Positions 41,656-50,654 of a stretch of DNA of 64,000 nt are shown in pieces. Below the pieces are notes generated by a model that was given only the letters and a program-made list of their open reading frames with translations, did no database searches and had not been told where the DNA came from. The translations under genes were made by a program, and so were the position numbers. The stretch spans positions 1-64,000 of the forward strand of contig NZ_JANZYP010000010.1 in assembly GCF_025506355.1 (NCBI RefSeq), read 5' to 3'. The stretch is from Sphaerisporangium corydalis. GTDB taxonomy: Bacteria; Actinomycetota; Actinomycetes; Streptosporangiales; Streptosporangiaceae. Each line of letters starts with the position of its first letter. Position 1 is the first letter of the stretch.

Positions 41656-42105
41656 ATGGCATTGAACCGTGATTTCGTCGGACGGACGTACCCGTCGTCC
41701 ACCTCCTACGAGGTGGCCCGCGTCAAGATCAGAGAGTTCGCCGCCGCGATCGGCGACCACAATCCGATCTACCGCGATCCCGAGGCCGCCAAGGCGGCGG
41801 GCCACCCCGACGTCGTCGCGCCGCCGACGTTCCCCATCGTGTTCAGCCTCTCCGGCGCCGGAGAGGCGCTCGCCGACCCCGAACTCGGCCTCGACTTCGC
41901 GATGGTGGTGCACGGCGAGCAGCGCTTCGAGTACGAGCGCCCGATCTACGCCGGTGACGAGCTGCTGTGCACCTCGACGATCACCGAGATCCGCAGCGTC
42001 GGCCGCAACGAGCTGCTGACGGTCACCAGCGAGGTCACGACCCTCCAGGGCGAGCCGGTCTGCAAGACCTACAACACCATCATCGAGCGCGGAGGGGCGG
42101 CGTAA
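41656..42105 (+). CDS. MaoC/FAS1-like dehydratase subunit (HadA/HadC-type, UPF0336)
   Basis: 149-aa hot-dog protein (NRDFVGRTYPSSTSYEVARV, IREFAAAIGDHNPIYRD with the hydratase-like His, VVAPPTFPIVF). It matches the UPF0336/HadA-HadC group, subunits of (3R)-hydroxyacyl-ACP dehydratases acting with the next protein. Spacing to the second gene is three bases, so the two are co-translated. Confidence 0.9.
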   Translation: MALNRDFVGRTYPSSTSYEVARVKIREFAAAIGDHNPIYRDPEAAKAAGHPDVVAPPTFPIVFSLSGAGEALADPELGLDFAMVVHGEQRFEYERPIYAGDELLCTSTITEIRSVGRNELLTVTSEVTTLQGEPVCKTYNTIIERGGAA

Positions 42106-42108
42106 CCC

Positions 42109-42537
42109 ATGACCGCGACCGTGAAGTACGACGAGGTCGAGATCGGCCACGCGATCCCCGCCGCCGAATACGCCGTCCACCGCGTCAACCTGGTCATGTA
42201 CGCCGGGGCGTCGGGGGACTTCAACCCGATCCACTGGAACGAGCGGTTCGCCAAGGCCGTCGGCCTGCCGGACGTGATCGCGCACGGCATGTTCACCATG
42301 GCCGAGGCCGGCCGGTTCGTCACCGACTGGGCGGGCGACCCGGGGGCGGTCCTGGACTTCGGCGTCCGGTTCTCCTCCATGGTGGTCGTCCCGGACAACG
42401 AGGACGGGGCGGTGATCACGGTGAGCGGAGTCGTCGAGGAGAAACTGGACGACAATCGCGTGATCGTCGCGCTCACCGCCAGGTCCGGCGACTCCCGCGT
42501 CCTGTCCAAGGCTCGCGCGACCGTCCGCCTCGCCTGA
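42109..42537 (+). CDS. MaoC-type (R)-specific hydratase subunit (HadB-type)
   Basis: 142-aa MaoC protein with the full hydratase motif YAGASGDFNPIHWNERFA (catalytic Asp and His) and a VIAHGMFTMAEAGR helix. It pairs with the upstream subunit in a fatty-acid-synthase-II-like 3-hydroxyacyl-ACP dehydratase. Order rpmG–hadA–hadB is conserved in actinobacteria. Confidence 0.92.
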   Translation: MTATVKYDEVEIGHAIPAAEYAVHRVNLVMYAGASGDFNPIHWNERFAKAVGLPDVIAHGMFTMAEAGRFVTDWAGDPGAVLDFGVRFSSMVVVPDNEDGAVITVSGVVEEKLDDNRVIVALTARSGDSRVLSKARATVRLA

Positions 42538-42606
42538 CCGTCCCCGCGCGAGCCCGTGTCCCGGCGCTGCCTGAATGCTTCCGTGTGAGCTGGGTACGGG
42601 GGCGGG

Positions 42607-42975
42607 ATGAACGAGCCGTCGAAGCAGGAACGCGTAGCCGCTGATCAGCGTGCGGAGACCAGGCCGGACGTCGGCGAGGGCACCCGCGCGGAGGCGGGGC
42701 CGGAGAACGTGATCGCCTCCCAGGTGCTCTGGGATTCGAGCCTCGCGACGTCGCGGCTGGACCAGGAGATCGCCGTCCCTCCGGCGGAGAACGACGAATC
42801 GGCCGGGAAAGCCGAGACGCCGGTGTCGAAGGCCGAGAAGTCGGGGTCGGCGGAAGAGAAGGACGTGCCGGTACACGAGGATCACAAGGACGCCGAGGCC
42901 GACCACCACGAGCGCGAATCCCGCTCGCCCGCCGACCGAGCCCGCGACCTGCGCCGCCCGAACGTCAATCACTGA
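42607..42975 (+). CDS. Hypothetical acidic, disordered protein
   Basis: 122-aa Glu/Asp/Lys-rich protein without hydrophobic core (KAEKSGSAEEKDVPVHEDHK). No domain recognised. GGGGG lies upstream of ATG 42607, codon use is normal, and it may be the tail of the hadAB transcript. Existence as a protein is plausible, not certain. Confidence 0.45.
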   Translation: MNEPSKQERVAADQRAETRPDVGEGTRAEAGPENVIASQVLWDSSLATSRLDQEIAVPPAENDESAGKAETPVSKAEKSGSAEEKDVPVHEDHKDAEADHHERESRSPADRARDLRRPNVNH

Positions 42976-43086
42976 CCCGTCCCGACGGAACGGCCGAGGC
43001 CGGCCCGGACGATCGACGGGCCACCGAGGTTGGCCGATCTCCTTGACCGTCCCGACGGGACGGCCGAGGTCGGTCCAGGCGTTCGA
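42975..43086. repeat. Two copies of a ~43-bp direct repeat
   Basis: Units beginning GACCCGTCCCGACGGAACGG (42975) and GACCGTCCCGACGGGACGG (43044) continue with GCCGAGG(C/T)CGG(C/T)CC and end in TCGAC. Each contains the small palindrome CCGTCCCGACGG. They fill the gap before murB. Confidence 0.7.
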
Positions 43087-43256
43087 CCGTCTCTGCGGGA
43101 GGGCCGGGGGTCGGTCTAGGCTGAGGGCCGGCGCGTGGTGTTCGCGCGCCGGGCTCGCCACCGCCGGGCTCGCCCGCGGGGTTCGTCCATCTAGATCGTT
43201 CTTCTGGTTCATCCTTCGGGTTCGTCCGCCGGATCCGTACGCGCTGGGGAAGGTGC

Positions 43257-44468
43257 ATGGCTGACCGTGTGGCAGGGGTGCGGCTCGCGCCGTACACCAC
43301 GTTGAGAGTGGGCGGGCCCGCCCGCGCCTTCGCCGAGGCCCATTCGGGCGAGGAGCTCGTCGCGCTGGTGGCGGACGCCGACCGCGTGGGCGAGCCGGTG
43401 CTCGTCCTCGGAGGCGGCAGCAACCTGATGGTCTCCGACGAGGGGTTCGACGGCCTGGTGATCCGGGTCACCTCGCGAGGAGTGGACGTCAGGGACGACG
43501 GCGACCGGGTCGTGGTGACCGCGCAGGCGGGGGAGGACTGGGACGCCCTGGTAGCCCGCGCCGTGGCCGAGGGCTGGTCCGGGATCGAGTGCCTGTCCGG
43601 TATCCCGGGCCTGGTGGGGTCGACCCCGATCCAGAATGTCGGCGCGTACGGGCAGGATGTCTCACAGACCGTCGTCGGCGTGCGGGTGTACGACCGGCAG
43701 GCGCGCGAGCTGCTCGACCTCGACGCCGGGCAGTGCGGTTTCGCCTACCGGCACAGCGCCTTCAAGGCGGATCTCGCCCGCTACGTGGTGGTGTCGGTGA
43801 CCTACGCCCTGGAGAGGTCGGTCAGATCGGGGCCGGTTGGGTACGCGGAGCTGGCGGCCAGGCTCGGGGTCGAGATCGGCGACAGGGTCACCCTGCGCGA
43901 GGCCCGTACGGCCGTGCTCGCCCTGCGCCGGGGCAAGGGCATGGTCCTGGACGCCGCCGACCCGGACACCTGCAGTGCCGGCTCGTTCTTCACCAACCCG
44001 ATCCTGACCGCGCCGGAGGCGGCCGAGCTGGAGCGCCGGGCCCCGGGGTTCCCCCGCTGGGCCGTGCCGGGGGGCGCGGTGAAGGTGCCCGCGGCCTGGC
44101 TGATCGAACATGCGGGCTTCCCCAAGGGCTACCGGCGCGGCCCGGCGCGGATCTCCACCAAGCACACACTGGCGCTGACCAACCCGGGCGGCCTGGACCT
44201 CACCGGCTTTCCCACCGACCCCGAATCCCAGACCAGGGCCGCCCCAGCCATCGAGCCCCACGCTCACACCGACACCCAGGGCCACCCGCCCGGTCCGCAC
44301 GCGGGTCCGCACGCTGGCCCGCACGGCGGTTTGCACGCTGGCCCGCACGGCGCCCCGGCGACGGCGGCCGACCTGCTGGCCCTCGCCAGGGAGGTCGTGG
44401 AAGGCGTCGACACCAAGTTCGGCGTCACCCTGGTCAACGAACCCGTGATGATCGGCCTCCACCTCTAA
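43257..44468 (+). CDS. murB: UDP-N-acetylmuramate dehydrogenase
   Basis: 403-aa MurB, which reduces UDP-GlcNAc-enolpyruvate in peptidoglycan synthesis. FAD-binding motifs TTLRVGGPARAF and LVLGGGSNLMVSDEGF, the NVGAYGQ loop, catalytic Ser in CSAGSFFTNP, AAWLIEHAGFPKGY and the final catalytic Glu in LVNEPVMIG are all present. A ~50-residue insert (about 320-370) rich in Gly-Pro-His-Ala (GPHAGPHAGPHGGLHAGPHG) interrupts the C-terminal domain and is unusual for the family. Confidence 0.95.
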   Translation: MADRVAGVRLAPYTTLRVGGPARAFAEAHSGEELVALVADADRVGEPVLVLGGGSNLMVSDEGFDGLVIRVTSRGVDVRDDGDRVVVTAQAGEDWDALVARAVAEGWSGIECLSGIPGLVGSTPIQNVGAYGQDVSQTVVGVRVYDRQARELLDLDAGQCGFAYRHSAFKADLARYVVVSVTYALERSVRSGPVGYAELAARLGVEIGDRVTLREARTAVLALRRGKGMVLDAADPDTCSAGSFFTNPILTAPEAAELERRAPGFPRWAVPGGAVKVPAAWLIEHAGFPKGYRRGPARISTKHTLALTNPGGLDLTGFPTDPESQTRAAPAIEPHAHTDTQGHPPGPHAGPHAGPHGGLHAGPHGAPATAADLLALAREVVEGVDTKFGVTLVNEPVMIGLHL

Positions 44469-45251
44469 CACCAATCGCCGTACCACTCCCCACTCCCTCG
44501 GCGCCCCAACGAACCGCTGAGGCGGAGGGGCGCCGGGCCAGAGGTCGGGAGGGGCGTGGACGCTGTAGGTCGCCGGGCCCGGTCGGTAAAGGTCCTCGCT
44601 TCGCTCGGGCAGTTTTTAGGGCCTCCCGGCATGGCTGGTGTCCGCTTCCCCACCCTTCCGCGCCCCCTCCACCTCTTCCACCGCTTCCGCTCCTCTACCC
44701 CTCCTGCCCCACCGTCCCTTGCGCCCCGACCCGTTCGCGCCGGGCTGATCCCCACTCGGCATCGTGGGTTTCTTGTTCGGCGCCGATGCGGTGGGAAGTG
44801 GCACGGTCAATTCGGCGCCGAACTACGGTGATCGACCGGAGCACGTCTGCCGAACCCAGCCTTTGTTCCCGGCAGGCAGGTAGAGCGCTATTGATTCGGT
44901 GGTCAAGAGGGCCGGTAGGCCGTGGAGAACACTGCCCGAGCCGAAGGCGAGGACCTTTGATGGTGAAGCAGGGGGTAGGCGCGACATGAACGGGGTCGGT
45001 GGGGCGGGCTAGGCGGTCGGGCCTTGGAGTGTCGTGGGCTGGTTGGGCTGGTAGGTCTTTGGTGTAGTGGGGGGATCGGTAGGGCCGGTAGGCCTTTGGA
45101 AACTGCCCGAGCCGAAGGCGAGGACCTTTTCAGGTGGGTTGGCGCCGAAGAGGGCGCCGGATTCGCCGTTCCATTTCCCGCCAGTTCGGCGCCGAGCGGA
45201 GATCTCGCGATCGAGGGTTGAGCAGGGTCTCCGTGAGGGAGCGGCAAGGTG
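44469..45251. repeat. 780-bp intergenic region built from dispersed repeats
   Basis: No gene seen. A word ACTGCCCGAGCCGAAGGCGA (then GGACCTTT) occurs at 44931 and 45102, both preceded by GGGCCGGTAGGCC, and in reverse complement at 44588-44616. A second family, TTCGGCGCCGA plus about 40 bases, occurs at 44776-44821 and inverted at about 45143-45195 (GGCGGGAAATGG versus GCGGTGGGAAGTGG). Such composite, mixed-orientation repeats look like small non-autonomous elements. Confidence 0.65.
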
Positions 45252-45818
45252 TCAGAGGAGGGGTTCGGCTAGGAGGAGGAGGCCGAAGATGGCGAAGGCG
45301 GCGGCGGCGCCGTAGCGGATGACCTTCTCGGGGAGGTGCTTGCCGATCAGTCGGCCGGCCAGGATGGCCAGCGCGTCGGCGGCGACCATGCCGACGGTGG
45401 AGCCGATCCAGGTGCCGAACCAGCCGTGCTGCGTCGCCAGCGTGATCGTGGCGAGCATGGTCTTGTCGCCCAGTTCGCTGAGGAAGAACGCCACGGTGAC
45501 CGCGACCAGCGCGCTGCCCGTGGTGCGCTGTGCCTTCCTGGACTCGTCGTCGCTCAGCTCGTCACCCCGCAGCGTCCACACGGCGAAACCGAGGAAGGCG
45601 ATGCCGGCCGCGATGGCGATGGCGGTCGTCGGGAGCGCGTCGCCGATGAGCCCGCCGAGGCCGACGCTGAAAAGGTGGACCACCGCCGTGGCGACGGTGA
45701 TGCCCGCGAGCACCGGCCATGGCCTGAATCTCGTGGCGAACGTCATGGCCATGAGCTGGCTCTTGTCACCCAGTTCGGCCACGAAGACGACGGCGAGGCT
45801 GATCCAGAACGCTTCCAC
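45252..45818 (-). CDS. GDT1/TMEM165-family manganese exporter
   Basis: 188-aa membrane protein with six helices and two copies of the family signature: VAELGDKSQLMAM near residue 15 and LSELGDKTMLATI near residue 110. UPF0016/GDT1 proteins move Mn2+ or Ca2+ out of the cytosol. GTG 45818 starts the protein right at the first helix. A yybP-ykoY riboswitch lies ~110 bases upstream, so expression should rise with manganese. Confidence 0.92.
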   Translation of the reverse strand: MEAFWISLAVVFVAELGDKSQLMAMTFATRFRPWPVLAGITVATAVVHLFSVGLGGLIGDALPTTAIAIAAGIAFLGFAVWTLRGDELSDDESRKAQRTTGSALVAVTVAFFLSELGDKTMLATITLATQHGWFGTWIGSTVGMVAADALAILAGRLIGKHLPEKVIRYGAAAAFAIFGLLLLAEPLL

Positions 45819-45927
45819 AGGGGGGTCGCCCTTCCTTGTCGTGCGACCGGGCCGGGAAGCGGGCACCTGAGGGAGTTCGGGGTGCGTCGACCTCGGCCCG
45901 GCAGCGTGATCGTGCAACTGCTGCCGG

Positions 45928-46020
45928 ACCGAAGGTCTCGTCCGCCTCGGAATCGAGGCCCGCGCGACCGGGCTTTCGCCAGCATGTCGATCACGCGATT
46001 GGGACTACTCCCCTTCGGTG
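45928..46020 (-). ncRNA. yybP-ykoY manganese riboswitch
   Basis: On the minus strand: 5' P1 arm and conserved ACCGAAGGGGAGTAG (about 46019-46005), then ATCGACATGCTGG matching the TCAACATACTG region, and the closing GACGAGACCTTCGGT (about 45942-45928). ACCGAAGG and CCTTCGGT pair to form P1. A CCGGCAGC hairpin (45898-45927) follows at once and may be the expression platform. It sits upstream of a GDT1-family exporter, a known partner. Confidence 0.9.
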
Positions 46021-46169
46021 TTTCACTCCAACCTTAACGGATCGCTCCAGCCAGCTTTCCGGCAAGACCGGGTAAAGGACGCTCGTGTCGCGACGTGGCG
46101 GGCCGGAACCCCGTGCTCGCAGGGCACCGCGCACCAGGTAAAAATCCGCGAGCTGGATGGTGCGGGGGG

Positions 46170-49076
46170 TCAGGTGAGGAGGGAGAGGCGGTGGGCGGCG
46201 GCGGAGGCTTCGCCTCGGGTGGAGACGCCGAGTTTGCCCAGGATGTTGGAGACGTGCACGCTGACCGTCTTCGCGGAGATGAACAGCTCCGACGCGATGT
46301 CCCGGTTCGACCGCCCGAGGGCCACCAGCCGGAGCACCTCCAGCTCCCGAGGCGTCAGGTCGGCACTGGCCAGGCCGTTCCCGCCGGACGGCACGGGGGC
46401 GGTGGCGAGGCTGACGCCGACGCGCCGGCACAGGGTCTCGATCTCGGTGATCAGCGGGCGGGCGCCGAGCGCGTCGGCGATGGGGTAGGCGTCGCGCAGC
46501 CGCGCCGACGCCCCCTCCCGGTCGCCCAGCCTGGCCGCCGTCGCGGCGGCCTGCGTGAGGGACACGGCCCGGGGGTAGGGCCGCCCGAGGACCTCCCAGG
46601 CCGAGGCCGCCGCGTCGAAGTCGCCTGAGCACATCAGCCGGTACGCCTCGGCGACCGGGCCGTCGGAGGTCATGGTCGCGACCAGCGCGTCCGCCCTGGC
46701 CCGGACGGCCCGCGCGGCATCGGGGGCGGCCGTGGCCGCCGCGTCGCAGACCAGCCGGTTCTGCGCCATGGCCCGCCAGCCGAGCATGGCCTTGCTGGAG
46801 TGGGCGTTCCCCGTCGGCGAGAGCAGCTCGTCCGAGGCCTTGAGCGCCTCGAACGGATCGCCCTTGAGCAGGTGGAGCTCGACGACGAGGCGGACGTTGG
46901 TCATCCACTCCTGCGCGTACTCCTGGGGCTCGCCGTGCAGGGCGCCGACCTCGCTGAGCAGGCGCTCCAGAAGCTCGACCTCCCCGCGCCCTGCCGCGAT
47001 CTCGCACCGGACCCGGAGGAGGTGCTCGCGCGTCCTCGGGACGGGGTCCATGGTCAGGGCGTGTTCGACGACCTCGACCACTTCGTCCCACCGGCCGAGC
47101 GCTTCGAGGGCCTCGGCGCGGTTGTTGGCGGTGAACATCCCTGAGACGCGGTAGCGGCCGTACTTCTTGGCCAGCGCCTCGCCTTCCAGGGCGAGGTCCA
47201 CGGCCTGCTGGGAGCGGCCGAGGTTGTTGAGCGCGTCCACGTTGTTGGCCATGGCACGCAGGACGATCTGCGCCGAGCGGAGGTTCTCGCCTATCGCGAC
47301 GGCCCGCTCGTTGGTCTGCAGCGTCGCCTCCAGGTCGCCCGCGAGGGACTGCCCGAGCGCCAGGTTGGTCAGCAGCTCGGCCTCAAGGCGGTCGTCGCCG
47401 ATGCCGCGCGCGATCTGGAGCGCCTCCTCGGTGAGGGCGGTGCCCTCGACCGTCTGGTTGGTGAACATCAGGAACGAGCCGAGCCGGTGGAGGACCCGGG
47501 TGCGGGTGGCGCTGGGGCCGGGCACCAGCCGCTCGGCGTACCGGAGGTCGTCGAGGCCGCCCCTGCGGCCCTTGTCCACCTTGAGCTGGGCCCGGCGGAC
47601 GAGAAGGTGGGCGACGCGCTCGGGCTCGGTGTTCTCGTCCAGCTCGGCGAGCGCGCCCTTCACGAACTTCATGCCGCGGTCGGTGTCACCGCTGATGATC
47701 GCGGCCTCCGACGCCATCTCCAGCACGGTGACGTGGTCGGCGCCGATGCGCTCGGCGGCGTCGGGGACCCGGTCCCACAGGGACAGCACCCGCTCGAGGA
47801 GCTGCATCTGCTCGGTGTAGGCGAAGGCGTTGACCGCCTTGCCCGCGGCCTCCCAGGCGGAGATGAGCGCCCAGTGGTGGTCGCGGGCGGAGAACCAGTG
47901 ATGGGCGATCTCGATGGCGGCCCGGCCGGGGGGCACGAGCTTGCGGTCGCGGTCGATCTCCTCGGCGAACCGGGCGTGGATGCGGTTGTGCTCGCCGGGC
48001 AGCATCTCGTCGTGCACGGCCTCGCGGATGAGGGAGTGCCGGAACACGTACGCCCGCCCGTCGGACACCTGGATGACGTTGCCGGCGATGGCCGGCCGCA
48101 GGGCGTTCTCGAGGTCGACGTCGGACAGGTCGGTGACGGCCGCGAGCAGTTCGTGGCCGAGCCGGTTGCCGCCGGCCGCCGCGATGCGGAGCACCCGCTG
48201 GGTCTCCTCGGGCAGCCGCTCGACCGATCCGATGATCAGGTCGTGGAGCGACTCGGGGAAGCCGCAGTCGTCGTCGCGCTCGACCAGGGCCTCGACGAAC
48301 AGGGGGATCCCCTCGCTGCGCTGGTACACGTGCGTGACCCAGGCGAACTCGGGCACGCCACCGCGTATCCCGGCGATCTGGGCGGCGACCTCGCTCTCGC
48401 TCAGCCGGGGCAGGTCCAGCCGTACGACGCCCTCGACCCGGCTCAGCTCGGCGAGCACCGGGCGCAGCGGGTGCTGGCGGTGCAGCTCGTCCGAGCGGTA
48501 CGTCATGATCATGAGGACCGGCGCGGTCCTGAGGTTGCGGCTGAGGAAGGCGATCAGGTCGCGGCTGGACCGGTCGGCCCAGTGGATGTCCTCGATCACC
48601 AAGATGACCGAGCGGCGCTCGGCGAGCCGCTCCAGCAGGGTGAGGAACTGCTCGAACAGGCGGGCCCGGCCCGTGTCGGTCTCTCGGTCGCCGCTCGGCT
48701 CGCCGAACTCGGGCAGCAGCCGCGCGAGGTCGCGCGCGGCGCCGTCGGGGAGCAGCGCGGCCACCTCGGCGGCGCTCATCTCCTTGACGAGCTGCCGGAG
48801 GGCCGCGGTGAACGGCGCGTAGGCGAGGCCTTCCGTGGAGAGTTCCACGCATCCGCCGATGAGGATGTGCGCCCCGATGCAGGCGGCGTCCTCGGCGAAA
48901 CGGGTGACCAGACGGGTCTTGCCACCACCGGCCTCACCACCGAGGAGCACGGCGGACGCGGCCTGCTTGCGTGCCTGCTCGAAAGCGTCGGAGAGTGTTT
49001 TGAGCTCTGCTTCCCGTCCTACGAAAACCGGACTGACCATCCGACCCATCATGTCTGCAAGCATGTCATGACCCAT
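46170..49076 (-). CDS. Large ATP-binding LuxR (LAL-type) regulator
   Basis: 968-aa LAL regulator. An N-terminal AAA/NB-ARC-like ATPase has Walker A GGEAGGGKTRL (~46-56) and Walker B VILVIEDIHWAD (~157-168), then a TPR-like helical middle (~420-870), and a C-terminal LuxR helix-turn-helix (LTPRELEVLRLVALGRSNRD, ISAKTVSVHVSNILGKLGV). Such proteins activate secondary or sugar metabolism. The start could be ATG 49076 or the in-frame Met before VSPVFVGRE. Target unknown; no pathway genes are adjacent. Confidence 0.93.
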   Translation of the reverse strand: MGHDMLADMMGRMVSPVFVGREAELKTLSDAFEQARKQAASAVLLGGEAGGGKTRLVTRFAEDAACIGAHILIGGCVELSTEGLAYAPFTAALRQLVKEMSAAEVAALLPDGAARDLARLLPEFGEPSGDRETDTGRARLFEQFLTLLERLAERRSVILVIEDIHWADRSSRDLIAFLSRNLRTAPVLMIMTYRSDELHRQHPLRPVLAELSRVEGVVRLDLPRLSESEVAAQIAGIRGGVPEFAWVTHVYQRSEGIPLFVEALVERDDDCGFPESLHDLIIGSVERLPEETQRVLRIAAAGGNRLGHELLAAVTDLSDVDLENALRPAIAGNVIQVSDGRAYVFRHSLIREAVHDEMLPGEHNRIHARFAEEIDRDRKLVPPGRAAIEIAHHWFSARDHHWALISAWEAAGKAVNAFAYTEQMQLLERVLSLWDRVPDAAERIGADHVTVLEMASEAAIISGDTDRGMKFVKGALAELDENTEPERVAHLLVRRAQLKVDKGRRGGLDDLRYAERLVPGPSATRTRVLHRLGSFLMFTNQTVEGTALTEEALQIARGIGDDRLEAELLTNLALGQSLAGDLEATLQTNERAVAIGENLRSAQIVLRAMANNVDALNNLGRSQQAVDLALEGEALAKKYGRYRVSGMFTANNRAEALEALGRWDEVVEVVEHALTMDPVPRTREHLLRVRCEIAAGRGEVELLERLLSEVGALHGEPQEYAQEWMTNVRLVVELHLLKGDPFEALKASDELLSPTGNAHSSKAMLGWRAMAQNRLVCDAAATAAPDAARAVRARADALVATMTSDGPVAEAYRLMCSGDFDAAASAWEVLGRPYPRAVSLTQAAATAARLGDREGASARLRDAYPIADALGARPLITEIETLCRRVGVSLATAPVPSGGNGLASADLTPRELEVLRLVALGRSNRDIASELFISAKTVSVHVSNILGKLGVSTRGEASAAAHRLSLLT

Positions 49077-49430
49077 TACATCGATCGCCCTATTTATCAG
49101 CGCATAAGCGGTCCGTTTCGCCGCCGTAGGGGTCGGGAAACGGCCCCTGGCCGACCGGCGCTGCGGGCCGGTCGGCTCAGGGTGGCTGGGCGGCCCGGCC
49201 GGGAGGGAGGTTCCGGCCGGGCGTCACCGCCCCGGGTCTTTCCCGATGGGATCGACCCATGTCCAGGGGGTCTCGCCGCCCGGACGTGCGGTCAAGGGCA
49301 CTTTCGGTTCCGGTCGGGAAGGACCGGGACCGTCCGGGGCTCGTCCGTGCGGACGAGGGATACCCCGGACTCCAGGAGTTCGTTCGCTCCGCGCGGTGCC
49401 GGCGGGCGGTGCGAACCTGACGGAGCGCGA
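49077..49430. other. Intergenic region upstream of the LuxR gene
   Basis: About 350 bases with no convincing gene. Bases 49077-49120 are AT-richer and should contain the LuxR-gene promoter. GC-rich hairpin-forming words (CCGGCCGGGAGGG, GGTTCCGGCCGGG) occur near 49200; nothing else identified. Confidence 0.4.
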
Positions 49431-49601
49431 TCACGAGGTGCGGAGCTTGCCGAAGGCGGCGCGCAGACGCGGGTGCGAGCGCTCCCCGGACTCCTTGTTC
49501 TTGCCGTTGACGGCGAGGCGTGCGAGCCTGTGGTCGGCCGCCTCCTGCTGCAGTTCGGCCACTCGGCTGGTGATGAGCTGGTAGTGGATCTCGGGGGCCA
49601 T
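49431..49601 (-). CDS. Small hypothetical protein (56 aa)
   Basis: A 56-aa frame with an ideal AAGGAG nine bases before ATG 49601. The product starts as an amphipathic helix (APEIHYQLITSRVAELQQEA, then ADHRLARLA) and ends in a basic tail. It is a typical small conserved actinomycete protein, with function unknown. Monocistronic; the LuxR gene lies 350 bases downstream. Confidence 0.65.
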   Translation of the reverse strand: MAPEIHYQLITSRVAELQQEAADHRLARLAVNGKNKESGERSHPRLRAAFGKLRTS

Positions 49602-49850
49602 CTCGGTTCTCCTTGAGGTTGTTTCTGCTGATAACTCAAGAATCCGGCTAAGGCCCCCATGTCCACATCGGGCGGATGTCTTATCTCCTGGGGTACCTCG
49701 TCCTAGGACCGCCTACGACCCCCGCCTTGTGCCTTAGACGCGGGCGCGGCGCCTAGGCACACCCTCCGGATCATGCCTAGGCCGCCCGTGGGTCAGGGTG
49801 TTTCCGCTGGTCACGGCCCTGCGGCCCGGGACGCGCGGGTAGGGGGGTAC
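49602..49850. other. Intergenic region between small gene and tetR
   Basis: About 250 bases. CCTAGG-type words recur (CGTCCTAGGACCG near 49700, CGCCTAGGCAC near 49751, GCCTAGGCCGC near 49776), three palindromes within 90 bases that may be binding sites. No gene seen. Confidence 0.45.
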
Positions 49851-50531
49851 TTAGGTCAGCCAGGTGGCCGTCAGCCCGGTGTCGGGCGGCAGCGGGGTGG
49901 CCGAGGCGGGGCGCAGGGAGTCCAGCACCAGCGCCAGGTAGCGCTGCCAGCCGTCGGCGGGCCGCTCGGCCAGCCGCAGCGTGCTGACCAGCATGAACAC
50001 CAGCCGGGGCAGGTCGTCTCTGTGCAGGTCGGCCCGCACCAGCCCGGCCCGCTGGGCGCGTTCGACGACGGTGGACAGGGCGGTGAAGAACCGCGACTTG
50101 AGGCCGGCGGTGAGGGTGGCGGGCCCCTTGGCGGCCTGCAGGATGCCGAACTCCTCGCCGGCCATGGTCAGGGCGGCTTCGAGCACGGTCACCAGGGCCC
50201 GCCACGGGTCCTCGTCGGCCAGGGCCCTGACGATCGCGGGCTCGACACCTTCGGCGTAGCAGGTCTCCAGCACGGCCTGGAGCAGCTCCTCCTTGCCGGG
50301 GAAGCGCCGGTAGAGCGTCGCCACGCCGACCCCGGCCCTGCGGGCCACCTCTTCGAGCGGGACGTCGATGCCCGACTCGGCGAAGGCGTCGCGGGCCGCG
50401 CGCACGAGCCGCTCGGCGTTGCGCGCCGCGTCCGCCCGGAGCGGGCGCGGGCCGGTGGTGCCGCCTTCAGGGAGAGGCGGCCGGGCGGAGGCGGCCTCAG
50501 GTAGCGGGCGCGGGCCGGTGGTGCTGTCCAT
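49851..50531 (-). CDS. TetR-family regulator
   Basis: 226-aa TetR protein: a repetitive N-terminal tail in which TTGPRPLPEAASARPPLPEG resembles the next 12 residues, then the DNA-binding domain (ARDAFAESGIDVPLEEVARR, AGVGVATLYRRFPGKEELL) and a helical ligand domain. ATG 50531 is preferred over 50564, which would lie in the operator. It is divergent from a P450 gene it probably controls. Confidence 0.9.
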   Translation of the reverse strand: MDSTTGPRPLPEAASARPPLPEGGTTGPRPLRADAARNAERLVRAARDAFAESGIDVPLEEVARRAGVGVATLYRRFPGKEELLQAVLETCYAEGVEPAIVRALADEDPWRALVTVLEAALTMAGEEFGILQAAKGPATLTAGLKSRFFTALSTVVERAQRAGLVRADLHRDDLPRLVFMLVSTLRLAERPADGWQRYLALVLDSLRPASATPLPPDTGLTATWLT

Positions 50532-50548
50532 CGTGAACGATCCTAACA

Positions 50549-50562
50549 GATAGTGAACTATC
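50549..50562. promoter_or_regulatory. TetR operator before the P450 gene
   Basis: GATAGT-GA-ACTATC, a 6-bp-arm palindrome in the divergent tetR/P450 interval, with -10-like AT-rich sequence overlapping it. Confidence 0.65.
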
Positions 50563-50654
50563 ACTTGTGGTAGCCTCGAAGCGCACGGTCACCCAGTGGA
50601 ACCCGTCCTTGGCACCGACGCCAGGCACGTCCGCCTCACGAAAGGAACCGGGCG

